Made by a program: the position numbers and the translations under genes. Shown here one piece after another: positions 21,001-28,300 of a DNA stretch of 64,000 bases (position 1 is the first letter of the stretch; the number at the start of each line of letters is the position of its first letter). The stretch covers positions 16,036 through 80,035 of the IMG/VR virus record IMGVR_UViG_3300033182_000157. The stretch is one strand, 5' to 3'. A model generated the notes under the pieces. It made no database searches, was not told the DNA's origin, and saw nothing but the letters and a program-made list of their open reading frames with translations. Source of the stretch: a virus.

Positions 21001-22588
21001 TTATACTATCTATAATAATGCTGCTCCTGAATATTCTTATATTCAGCGTCAGATAATTACAACAGATATTAGCACTTCGAGTTACGAACTAGATCCTAGT
21101 CCGTTTGGCAACTTACCAGCAGAAAACTTTGTTGTTGTATTTGCTGGAGACAAACTACTCAGTGGAGGCTATACAACTACATATACTGTTGATACAACTG
21201 ATAAGTTTACATTAGATTTAAGTGACTTTGATTACGGTGATTTTAGTGCTACCGGCACAGAAGTTTATATTAATGGCGAACTTAAACAACTTGGCGCAGA
21301 TTACCAACTTGACTTCGGAACAAACTCTATAAACATAGTAGACGGAAAAGTTAAACCAGGCGACAAAGTAAAAATATATATTTCAGATGACGCAGAATAC
21401 ACTATAGCAAATAATAATATAACACTAAAAGAAACATATCCAGATAATACTAGTATTATGGTAATGTCGTTCTTTAACATCGACGCTTTCGATGTAACTG
21501 AAAGAACTAAGGAAGTATTAAGTAGACGTAAAATTAGTTCTGACAGCGAATGGTATAGAAGTAGTGTTTCTGCTAGTGGCGGAACATTGTTACTACCTGA
21601 AAAAGTTGTAGATGCTAGCCAAGTGCTTGTTGCTCTTAACGGAAAATTATTAACTGCTAGTAGAGATTATAAACTGATTGAAGGTGGATCAGCAGTGCAA
21701 GTAGAGATAGAACGTCCTATAGCAAAAACTGACGAATTTACACTTGTAATTTTTGCTTACACTCCGGCAGATGAAGGGTTTGCTTACAGACAATTTATTG
21801 ATAGTTTAAACAGAACACACTTTAAAGCAATTAATACTGCTAGAGGTGCAGAATTAGCCCAAGATTTAAATTGGAACGACAGTGAACTTGTAGTTGACGA
21901 TGCTACAGAATTAGACGAACCTGTAGCAACTAGAAATATTCCAGGAATTATATTCATTGGTAGCGAACGTATTGAATATATGAAGAAAGATGGAAATATA
22001 TTAAGTCAGTTGCGAAGAGGTACATTAGGTACAGCAGCACCACAAGTTCACTTAGCAGGATCAGAAGTACAAAACCAAGGCAAGAGTTTAACAATTGGTT
22101 ATGAAAATACTGAAAAAACTAAAATATTCTATGGCGACGGAGTTACTAAACAAATTCCATTACCATTCGAACCTCAAATTGATCTAGGAACACTAAACGA
22201 TTCGTGGAATCGAGCAGATGAAGTAAATAACGTTGCTGAAGCAATTCCTGCTACTTATGGTTTAGCCAAAGACATTGAAGTGTTTGTTGCTGGTAAAAGA
22301 TTAGATAAAAATCCATGTACGATGTATACACCGTCCATTGATCAAGATAGTCCAAACGGCAATTTAGCAATCCCAGCAGGGTTTAGTGTAACACCAAATA
22401 GTGATGCTACTAAAGTAGGTTTAGCAGAGCCTCATGTGTTGTTAACGCAGGCTCCGGCTGCTGGAGATAAGGTTGTTATTAAGTTAAAACAAGGTGTAAC
22501 GTGGACAAAACCGGGAGAAAGTTTATCAGAAGCGGAAAATTCTATAGCAGAATTCTTGCGAAGACAAACAGTTTCGTTTCCTAAATAA
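9053..22588 (+). CDS. Giant 4511-aa tail/baseplate structural protein
   Basis: One uninterrupted 13.5-kb frame occupies the position where T4 has wedge genes 7 and 8, so a baseplate or tail-periphery role is likely. Visible modules: three CBM5/12-like segments with a W...Y..GxVV...Y pattern near residues 1410, 1668 and 2156; a beta-propeller-like FG-GAP region at about 2240-2450 (repeats such as FGSKVV...VAVSS and FGVSLS...LVVGS); two GxGY...P...G repeats near 2914 and 3266; and a long predicted coiled coil at about 3728-3884 rich in Gln, Glu and Leu. The C-terminus is beta-rich. The sugar-binding modules suggest surface contact. I do not know a named homolog of this length. Confidence 0.8.
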   Translation: MADQEEINLPGGGESKKTSADLLPKYFRTNTNKKFLSATLDPLIQDGVIEKLNGFVGRKTSKAHTATDSYIPDVTKERQDYQLEPATVVKDYNDNVLFYKDYNDYINQIGVFGGNTANHSRLNAQEYYSWDPRVDWDKLVNYREYYWLSAGPVAIDIAGQEKGITSTYTVDLVDDAGDLAYVLNPDGLTRNPTIKLYRGQTYKFEVTSVDNPFFIKTRRTKNGAIYEEGVENNGIEEGVVTLTITQNTPDILYYMSDTDLALSGVIQVMSIEENTEIDVESEIVGKKSYQLKSGDYLSNGMKINFLGDVSPEKYASGNWYVEGVGKSITLVSEQDLEVPYKSQILEELQFDTTAFDSSPFDQLSEKDKDYITINRAALDGNQWSRANRWFHKDVIETSYRISGITSVLDQTTRANRPIVEFIPGIKLLNNGFRKISDVDLVDTFTTNIMAEIEGSIGYFVDNVELLSGMRVIFTEDTDSLVKGKIYEVKSIRFDNEKIISLIEVDTAQEGDTVVVKSGKDNTGTQFYFNGTTWTKAQQKLGTNQTPLFELFDKDGVSLTDTTKYGATEFAGNKVFSYKEGTGANDTVLGFPLTYLNINNIGDIVFECDLIVKSYNYVTNEQKFTIDAEDTFIHVYNKFFEWSPHSAWEKAISKSKQLVVKNYVADLIRNDFEIDVYNRAGDLTDVKTYVYVNDILQVIDEDYTLYTNNSRLFIRFTNDLQDNDTIIVKTESSASKNNNGYYEFPLNMQNNPSNENPDKITLGQLTNHVESITTFHPDLIGTFPGRSNLRDLPKQSAYGTRYVKHSGPLNIGLYHITDKATNIVKAIDFASREYTKFKKTFIDLVSTAELEDDVAQDVDNILQAMMEDKKTSDPFYNSGMVPFRAYNEIEHTVIDPEFLLYGITETYDNSLHQDKAILVYVNGVQLVHEQDYVFSNDNFVSITKTVEVGDKIIIREYDTLIGNYIPPTPSKLGLLPKKYPTKYTDNTYQNPVEVIQCHDGSIMTAYGDYRDDLILELEKRIFNNIKIEFSNDLIDINDFIPNGFRETDYSRQEVNRILEPMFLKWHKNIVNSYTDNSYFSPGLPKTYNYSTGEFNGKTLPGYWRGIFNYWYGTDRPHTHPWEMLGISNQPTWWEEVYGPAPYTGENLILWRDLEKGIIAEPGNKRVNKKFARPGLLSIIPSNASGELLSPIEANVAQNYETNELDINFVFGDEGPVETAWRKSSSYRFALLTAWILAKPAQLFGVYLDRAYTARDASGIIKYVDEYVNLSMLADKVSKTDLASGLISYINEWLYYNGSSNVNNYIYNLKNAKNQIGMKLAGFTEKDKFKLILDSRTPLNEGNVFIPSENYQVFLNKSSPTQSISYSGVIVEKRKGGFLVRGYDQKFPTFTYKKVIPSNADRAIRIGAISESFVNWAEGKTYVSGQIVNFEGGYFRVTEKHVSTGSFDNDKFASLPELPQTGGNSFYHREKFSAVDYITISYGHMFYTIQDVVDFLYGYAEYLKEQGFIFDNFDRENAILQDWATAIREYVFWTTQNWSEGTVVALSPGATMLSFDGEYAVVDDITNDFYDYEIYSSNGTRISINNLDISRDGTKFSIETTSDEGLYFARLHLVQTEHAIVLDNTTVFNDTIYDRPSGYKQDRIKVLGYRTVDWTGNLSSPGFIYDEIKVVDWEPYTVYRIGDVVKHKEYYYSANSKVISQDVFNEDNWSRIDNLNKSQLLPNFDYRAEQFTDFFDLDTDNFDLGQQKVAQHVIGYQKRQYLENIINDDVSQYKFYQGMILDKGTRNVLTKMFDKLGAADKESLEFYEEWAVRLSEFGAVDNFVELEYKIDEAQYRLEPQPFEIVDVKDTRSTDLVYRYTAEDVYAKYEGYNNQPFRQTEVQPNFLRSTGNVDSNDIDFNVKNYDDILGIDFTEVNDGTTIWVSFYGTTWTVKRVVETNVEFVDSIVNEDTGDFVITVNANAEALYTAGDIIGIRGVTTETDKFWKIKSVEGANITFETPDAIIQEPDPQDSTAVVIFDLVDARFDKIKDINESQLSRAFNFGEFIWVDDINGNWQVLQKQDAYKKIVATNPTQGVVSGFGSDFDVDEYTREMIVGDSVNQTTYIFNRSTDKAQFNKAQELELISNIPLDEYGSVVTLAKDANFAAVSAPGAGNIPTFFVGTWNLSTTYQKQDVVFYNGLWYTCLEDNTIGGSNPDVSDVWSATGHLPVGDGSSTLTGPAQGWVGIFQRNGAGFFDRIAVLQSPDPQDNARFGSNLQFAVVGERDYRLFVTAEGYDTYGKVFVFDWNANTTGWEYQPTKDLPLPATLEAGMKFGSKVVSTYKGNTVAVSSTEVSSAQGSVYVYNYDGSTYSLNQTITSSTFGVVPQNGDSLGEGLAIDYNGNYIAVGIPNYDDSELSITDAGRVEVLKLVGSTYVPLQTIRTLAVETQQFGVSLSLYGTTLVVGSSNGGSQDEGEVEVYNRYEDLYTYDDSLKLDTFTDGSTIVEFGKNVLAQRNHVFTGLVSWDGDSGAVIDFRKTKDNVWETYRKAENPADIKGIKSILLYNTRTNTLVKELDITDPLQGKILGVVEQELKYKTYYDPATYSVGINGVTVDAVDAWDATHEGEVWWDLTTSRFVNYHQNTPLYRANNWNKLDQHSSVDVYEWVVTEYKPSEWDAISDTAEGLSLGVSGKSKYGDEVYATAKVYDEVSKTFKTKYLFWVKGKRTTPDFSDRTVDVESMANLIADPRSQGYTFAAVTGTNSFVLFNCKQFLNDDEVAINFKFWTTADTDTNIHRQYQILSQGLDISQPNDTIVDKWFDSLVGFTKTGLPVPNVALSKKQRYGILNKPRQSMFKNRVEALKQFVEYANYVFANNIIVDDFDLAPLSAKEEYPAEYTNEWDILINDDFELELISTGKIKSAEIELVVEEGKIVDVAIIDEGRGYAKPPKIDIYGQGINAKLTAVLDTFGRIIDITIDNPGSGYLTGNDTFAIVRKYTVLSTNIENSGKWGIYEYDEVNSKWAIARIQSFDTTRYWNYKDWYASGYSSATPIDFQIAGSYELENLASKPNQIVKVTNIGTTGTWLLLKRLNNNDETDVNLNYQVVGRQNGTIELSSSLYNFEKNLLGYDGISYEEVPYDSVPVIELRNILEAIRNNIFVDNLIVEFNNLFFNSVRYVLSEQPTVDWIFKTSFVKAKHNVGELEQRTTYKNDSLSSYQDYVNEVKPFRTKVREFVSSYTKVEETQSVVTDFDLEKNNRIIVKDNQLITTDDNYLDYPNKHWTDNHTFNITSVEIADPGLGYQSVPEITFEGGGGSGAKARAFIGQGGKLTNVIIESQGSGYYSMPNVVINGSVDDTGRSAVLVPIIGNKTVRKNNLVIKFDRIQGTKVIETLDAVDTFTDTGILTEFSLRWPIDYQNGNVVVKVNSDELLESDFTFENRSKVVNDHTVNYGFVTITNLPDEDAITSVVIEYTKDVAFLNAADRIHYYYKPIDGQAADDLDALMLGVDYGGVNISGFGFEPVGGWADGEGWESVKWSGGDEAYKDVSLDGDGSEIVYTFGGTPEDGTVWNVYVNGIRIDDPNFGTPEQTNNSAEMETFIGDGSTTSITIPAQVAGAQIILRPSSSDGSFIPVGVDLDSVVTGGALNYTNATGYSPEDLTLDGDGFVTPTTGGSLEEHIPGQISESVNIFVYNIAKSGGPKVNTVSYVADGESKSFAYLAQPQSKDAIIVKVNNTILRPTDYKYTPNFAAYTDYLTGYKSEKQRAEDNVVSLQSQKTQLETDIANNTLALTTVQNDHAQKLSELTYWQNEVIGYQNLINNLLAQLSQLTPGTPQYAAKEQEIAQAQAGLAAAQAEVDTITNEIVILQQTESALTNTITADQNTLDDVNAEITSEEERIAKLEIDIQTTEDYLINPGKTIILNTTPNANDVVSITTFGTNGNDIIINDMFKGDGSTNEFVTPLKYTKDLRAFATVNGVKLSPRVFTTDGNYETAGRLGLRFDPVPPANSDIYYTIYNNAAPEYSYIQRQIITTDISTSSYELDPSPFGNLPAENFVVVFAGDKLLSGGYTTTYTVDTTDKFTLDLSDFDYGDFSATGTEVYINGELKQLGADYQLDFGTNSINIVDGKVKPGDKVKIYISDDAEYTIANNNITLKETYPDNTSIMVMSFFNIDAFDVTERTKEVLSRRKISSDSEWYRSSVSASGGTLLLPEKVVDASQVLVALNGKLLTASRDYKLIEGGSAVQVEIERPIAKTDEFTLVIFAYTPADEGFAYRQFIDSLNRTHFKAINTARGAELAQDLNWNDSELVVDDATELDEPVATRNIPGIIFIGSERIEYMKKDGNILSQLRRGTLGTAAPQVHLAGSEVQNQGKSLTIGYENTEKTKIFYGDGVTKQIPLPFEPQIDLGTLNDSWNRADEVNNVAEAIPATYGLAKDIEVFVAGKRLDKNPCTMYTPSIDQDSPNGNLAIPAGFSVTPNSDATKVGLAEPHVLLTQAPAAGDKVVIKLKQGVTWTKPGESLSEAENSIAEFLRRQTVSFPK

Positions 22589-22592
22589 ATAC
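22584..22592 (+). promoter_or_regulatory. Putative late promoter AATAAATAC overlapping stop of giant gene
   Basis: AATAAATAC overlaps the TAA stop codon of the giant structural gene and ends 18 bases before the next ATG. It is identical to the motifs at 5542, 31242 and 42235. It would give the 203-aa gene and the fibre genes their own late transcript. Judged from the repeated motif and position only. Confidence 0.55.
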
Positions 22593-22609
22593 AGTTAGGT
22601 AGAGAAAAA

Positions 22610-23221
22610 ATGACAAATATTAAAGAACAAAATGGAATACACGTAGAAGGACATATTAAAATATATGACCCTGAAACTCAAGAAGTTTATGTGAATAAGC
22701 GTAATGCTATCCACTATGAAAACATGAGTATTGCTTTAGCAGAAAGTTTGGCTAACGCAGGTCAAGGTAATATTTACGAAATGTCGTTTGGTAATAGCGG
22801 TACTAGTGTTGACCCTACAGGGATTATCACATACTTAACTCCAAACTCTACAGGTACTAATGCTAGTTTGTACAACCAAACTTATAGTAAGGTTGTTGAC
22901 GATCGCAGCACAGAAAATACAGACCCACTAAGAAATAAAATTGAAACACGTCACGTAACTGGTGCAAACTACACTGACATTGTTGTAAGTTGCTTACTAG
23001 ACTACGGTGAGCCAGAAGGCCAAGATGCGTTTGATAACTCTACCGATACTGAAGGCTTGTTTGTATTTGACGAATTAGGTTTAAAAGCAAAACGCACCAC
23101 AGGCGATAACTTGCTTATTACCCACGTTATTTTCCACCCTGTTCAAAAGTCATTAAACAGACTTATTCAAATTGATTATACAATTCGTGTACAAAGTTTA
23201 ACTGGCGGCGGAGAAGGATAA
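22610..23221 (+). CDS. Virion structural protein, baseplate/fibre region
   Basis: A 203-aa protein directly before three fibre genes. It opens with a beta hairpin (GIHVEGHIKIYDPETQEVYV), has a segment with EMSFGNSGTSVDPTG in the middle and closes with LNRLIQIDYTIRVQS. Proteins with this architecture occur among structural genes of marine T4-like phages next to the baseplate wedge genes, but I cannot tie it to a T4 gene number. One base separates it from the first fibre gene. A connector between baseplate and fibres is a plausible inference. Confidence 0.6.
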   Translation: MTNIKEQNGIHVEGHIKIYDPETQEVYVNKRNAIHYENMSIALAESLANAGQGNIYEMSFGNSGTSVDPTGIITYLTPNSTGTNASLYNQTYSKVVDDRSTENTDPLRNKIETRHVTGANYTDIVVSCLLDYGEPEGQDAFDNSTDTEGLFVFDELGLKAKRTTGDNLLITHVIFHPVQKSLNRLIQIDYTIRVQSLTGGGEG

Positions 23222-23222
23222 T

Positions 23223-25316
23223 ATGGCATATACACTCTACTTTACAGACGAAACTAAAGAGCCAATTACGGTTGAAGACCTTACTCTTAATAATAGTACT
23301 GACTTAAACTTTGTAGGTAAAAATAGATCAGACTACGCTGTTGCTACAGGTGAGAACTTTTTACACCTATTAGAAAATTTTGCTAATATTAGTCCACCTA
23401 ATAATCCAATTGAAGGACAACTTTGGTACAACACAGCACGTAATGTTATGTACGTATTTGATAGTACACAATGGGTTGAAACAGGTGGCCTTAAAAAATC
23501 TTCTACAGCACCTACAGCACAACAAAGTCAAGAAGGCGACTTGTGGGTAGACGCTGGAACAAAACAACTTTACTTATTTGCCAACGGTGCTTGGATCTTA
23601 GTAGGTCCTGAATTTAGCGGTGGTAGTAAAACAGGTATTATAGCAGAAGAAGTTATTGACGTAAACAGCAATCCATACATGGTTGTTAAAGTTTATATTT
23701 CAGGTGAACTTGTAGCAGTGTTTAACTCAGCAGAAGAATCTGCTAGTGTTCCTTACATTCGTCCAAGAACACGTATTCCAGGATTTGATGTATTATACAA
23801 AGGTGTTACATTAAAGAATAGTCCAACTGGAACAAACTTCAAATACTACGGAACTGTAGAAAAAGCAGAAGCATTAAGTGTTGCTGGAAGCACAATTACT
23901 GCTGATAAGTTTTTACGTAATGATACAAGTGGATCAATAAACGGTAACTTACGTATTAAAAATGACGCAGGTGTTTACTTAGGTAACGAAGGTACATTTA
24001 ATCTTCGTGTACTTTCAGGAGCAGGTGTTATTTCAAATCTTGTATCTGGTAGTGACATACAATTTAAAATTAATGATTCTGGAACAACTATAACTCCATT
24101 AACAGTTACTAGCACAGGAAATATTACTATTACAGGTAACATAGAAAATGCTGGTACTATTACAAGTGCTGGCAGAGTAATTGTAGACAACACTCAAGGT
24201 TCAACGAATACAAGTACTGGTTCAATTAAAACTGCTGGCGGCATTGGCGTAGCAGGCGAGTCGTACTTTGGTAGCAGTGTAACATTTAACGATGATCTAA
24301 CAGTAAAAAATATTATTCCATCTGCTGATGCTACTTATACATTAGGTACAACAACAAACAAGTTTAGTGTTGTTAACGCTGAAACAATTCGTACAGATAC
24401 ATTAAACGTAGAAACTATTACAGGTAGTAACTTAACTATTGAAGGTAACGTAGAAAGTGCGTCAACACTTGCTAACGCTACTACATTTAGAATTACAGGT
24501 GACGTAATTAGTAATGATATTACTTTTGACGGAGCAGCAAACGCAGGAACTGGTACATTTGTACAAGAGTTTGAAACAGCATTAGGCTCAGGGTTGATTT
24601 CAACTAAGCAGTCATTAGCAGCAGTAGATATTAGCGACAACGACGAGATATTATTAAATGCTGTTGGCGATGATTTGCGTAAAACAACAGTTGGAAATTT
24701 ATTAGGTCTTGTACCTACAATGCCAATTGGAACAGTTGTTCCTTACGCAGGTGATTGGACAAATACAGCAACTAGACCAGCAGGGTGGTTACTATGCGAC
24801 GGAAGCCAAGTTAGTCAAACAACTTATGCTGAGTTGTATATTGTATTAGGCGGAGCAAACACTAATTACCAACAACAAACACAACCAGATCCAGGAAACT
24901 TTTATTTGCCGGATTTGAGAGGAAGAACAATATTTGGTGTAGATACAATGAATAACGTTGTAGGCACCGGCGGCGGAGCAGCAAACAGAATTGCTGATAA
25001 TGCCGCAGCAAGTTTAGGTGCGTTTGGAGGATCAGAAGAAAAAGTTCTTGATGCTAGTAACTTACCAGACCACACTCACAACTTTACATCAAATGGGCAA
25101 CAATTTTATGCGTACAGAGACTTTAATGACGGGGCAACAGGTAATGGTATATCTGTAACAGACTCTGGTACGACAACTAATGGGGGCCAGTTACTAAACA
25201 ATGCTGGCGACACTGTTGATGCTGACGGTAACACAGTTAGTTTATCACAGCCGCTAAACGTACTAAACCCATTTATGGCCCTTAACTTTATTATATACGC
25301 TGGGGAAACTTCATAA
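23223..25316 (+). CDS. Tail fibre with C-terminal phage collar domain
   Basis: A 697-aa fibre. Residues 1-130 are an attachment-like module shared with the next two genes (FVGKNRSDY, ENFLHLLENFAN, GQLWYN, GDLWVD, WILVGP). The shaft is Thr/Gly/Asn-rich beta sequence. From about residue 499 it has a phage tail collar domain as in short tail fibres (gp12-like): IGTVVPYAG, PAGWLLCDG, FYLPDLRGR, SNLPDHTHNF, and the closing FMALNFIIYAGE. The collar domain is associated with receptor binding in short fibres, so this is a good candidate adhesin. The stop overlaps the next ATG (TAATG). Confidence 0.85.
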   Translation: MAYTLYFTDETKEPITVEDLTLNNSTDLNFVGKNRSDYAVATGENFLHLLENFANISPPNNPIEGQLWYNTARNVMYVFDSTQWVETGGLKKSSTAPTAQQSQEGDLWVDAGTKQLYLFANGAWILVGPEFSGGSKTGIIAEEVIDVNSNPYMVVKVYISGELVAVFNSAEESASVPYIRPRTRIPGFDVLYKGVTLKNSPTGTNFKYYGTVEKAEALSVAGSTITADKFLRNDTSGSINGNLRIKNDAGVYLGNEGTFNLRVLSGAGVISNLVSGSDIQFKINDSGTTITPLTVTSTGNITITGNIENAGTITSAGRVIVDNTQGSTNTSTGSIKTAGGIGVAGESYFGSSVTFNDDLTVKNIIPSADATYTLGTTTNKFSVVNAETIRTDTLNVETITGSNLTIEGNVESASTLANATTFRITGDVISNDITFDGAANAGTGTFVQEFETALGSGLISTKQSLAAVDISDNDEILLNAVGDDLRKTTVGNLLGLVPTMPIGTVVPYAGDWTNTATRPAGWLLCDGSQVSQTTYAELYIVLGGANTNYQQQTQPDPGNFYLPDLRGRTIFGVDTMNNVVGTGGGAANRIADNAAASLGAFGGSEEKVLDASNLPDHTHNFTSNGQQFYAYRDFNDGATGNGISVTDSGTTTNGGQLLNNAGDTVDADGNTVSLSQPLNVLNPFMALNFIIYAGETS

Positions 25317-28300
25317 TGGCATACAGAATCAATAGGACAGATGGCACACTGATAACTGAAGTTATTGACGGTACTATTGACAGCAATAGTATTGATATAA
25401 CACTTATTGGTAAAAACTACGCAGGGTTTGGTGAAATTCTAAACGAAAACTTTGTTAAGTTATTAGAGAATTTTGCGAGTGCTACAAGTCCTCAAAACCC
25501 ATTACAAGGCCAGTTGTGGTACGATAAAAACGAAAACCGTTTAAAAATTTATGATGGCTCACAATTTAGAGCAGGCGCAGGACCTATTGTTTCATCTAGC
25601 ACACCAGTAGGATTAGTTGCTGGTGATATTTGGATGGATAGCGCAGAACAAATTATGTACTTCTACGACGGTGTAGGAGATGCTGACGGAAATCCAATTC
25701 CAGCAAGTAGAATTTATAGTAAGACTCAAGGTAAAAGTGGCTTTGAAGCAGAAACTGTAAAAGATAATTTATTACAACCTGTAACAGTAACTAAAGTTTA
25801 TTCAGGTGGTGTGTTATTAGGGTTATATAGTCCAAGAGATTTTACACCGTTAGCAGGATTGTTAACAGAATTTGGTACTAGTATTGTTACCGGCTTCAAT
25901 GCTAGAGCAGATCTTAACTTTACAATTAACAATGCTACAATTGATAAAGCAAACTTCTTAGTAGACGGACAAAATATTAAACGTGATGCTTCACAATTTT
26001 TGCCAACGTACAAAGACGGACAAATTAACGGTAGTTTAAGTGTTGCTGACAACGATGGTATTACTATTGGCGCTCAAGGACAGGTTAGACATTACTTGTC
26101 TAGTGAATTATACAGTATTAGCAGTATCTATGACAACCAAAAAGTTGTGTTTGATGTTAGTGTAAATGGTGTTCGAGAAAATGCTATTACAATTAATACA
26201 CCTGAAAGAGCAGTTGGTATATTCCAACCAACTCCGTCATATGCTTTAGACGTTAGCGGCAATGCTAGAATTACAGGAAACTTGATTGTTGAAGGCGATA
26301 CAACAACTATTAGCACTTCAGAACTTAGTGTTGAAGATTTAAATATTACACTTGCGTCTGGAGCACTAACTCCGGCAGATGCGCAGGGCGGCGGTATTAC
26401 ACTCGCTGGAGCCAATGCTACATTTAATTATGATAGTACAGGTGATGCTTATTGGACGTCATCGGAAAACTTAAATGTTCCTAGCAGCCATGGTTACTAT
26501 ATTAATAAGGCAAGAGTTCTTAGTTACGATACTTTAGAATCTAGTGTAGTTAATTCTAGTTTAACTAACGTAGGGACACTAACAGATTTACAAATAACTG
26601 ATTCAGCAGGATTGTATTTACAAAATAGCGCAATACAATCAACAAACACAATTTCAATTCAACCGTCTACAGGTATTGTGATTTTTGGATCAGTCGGCGG
26701 AACTCCTTACACAGTACAATTAAAGAACTTAACAGATCCAAGTTCAAATTCAGATGCTGCTACAAAGGGGTATGTTGATACACTAGTTCAAAACAATGCT
26801 GGTGTAAACACTGTACAAGGTCAAAGCGGCACAGTACGTTTTGATTCTAATAGACTACCAGAAGGATCGCAAGGTGATGCTGTTTACTTTAACGGTTCTA
26901 ATTGGGTACCTGCTTCTTATACAAACGGCTTAGACGGTGTTAGTTTAGATTTAAATAGAAAATATTATACAGACGAGCGTGTACAAGCATATTTGTCTGC
27001 TAACAACTATACAACTACAACTTATGTAAACACTATTCGTGATAATATTGTAGGTACTCCTGCTCCTCCAAGCAACATGAATTCGTTAGCAGAAATAGCA
27101 GCAAGTATCGACAACAACCCAGATTTCAAAGCATACGTAGACGCAGAAGTTGCTACTCGTATTAGTGCTGGTGTAAACGTATTTGCTGGCGCTGGCTTAG
27201 TTGACGCAGGTAATACACAATTAACAAATGATATTACAATTAACGTAGGCGCAGGCAACGGTATTATTGCTACTGCTAGTGAAGTACGTGTTGATATGAG
27301 TGTGTTTGATACAGATGATTTGTCAGAAGGTTCTGTAAACTTATACTTCACAGCACTTAGAGCAAGACAAGCACTAACTGGAACAAACGGTGTTATCTAT
27401 AACGATATTACTGGTGCTATTGCTATTGGACAAGACGTTGCGGTTACTGCTGCTCCAACATTTGCTGGTTTGATTAGTACAGGTAATACTACATTAGGCG
27501 GTACAACTACACAGATTAACTCAACTAATTTACGTTTTGCTGGCTTAGAATTATTAATGAATTCAGATGAAACTGCTGCTCCGGTTGATAACGTAGCATT
27601 TACAGTTGAACGCGGTACATTAAGTAACGTTTCAATTCGTTGGAACGAAACAACAGATCAGTGGGAATTTTCAAATAACGGTGTTACATTTACTCCGCTA
27701 GGTAGTGCAAGTGTGTTTACTGGTGATACTGACGGCGTTCCAGAAGGTATTGGTAATCTTTACTTTACAACAGCACGAGTTGATGCTCACTTAAACGGCG
27801 GCACAGGCGTAACTTATAATACTGGTACTATTTCGATTGGACAAGACGTTGGTACAACTGCTACTGTAGATTTTGGCAACGTAAATGTTCTAAATGGTTT
27901 AGTTGATACTGACAACTTAGTAGTTGCTACTAGAGCAGAAATAGGCAGTATTGCTATTGAAAACAGTTTGATTACAAACAAAGATCCGTTAAATGCCGCG
28001 GTACAAATTGCGGCAACAGGAACAGGGTTAATTGAATTATTAAGTCCTACTACTGCTACAGATATGACAATAACACGTCTAACAGCAGACGGCGTATATA
28101 TTACAAACAATAAGATTACATCTGCTCTTTCTAGTTCTAACTTAGAATTAGATGCTGCGGGCGGCGGCATAGTTGATGTACTTACAAGTCTAAATGTTAC
28201 AGGCAACCTTACAGTACAAGGTACTACAACTACTGTAAATTCTACAACAGTAGAATTAGGTGACAATATTATTGTATTAAACAGCGGCGAAGCAGGATTG

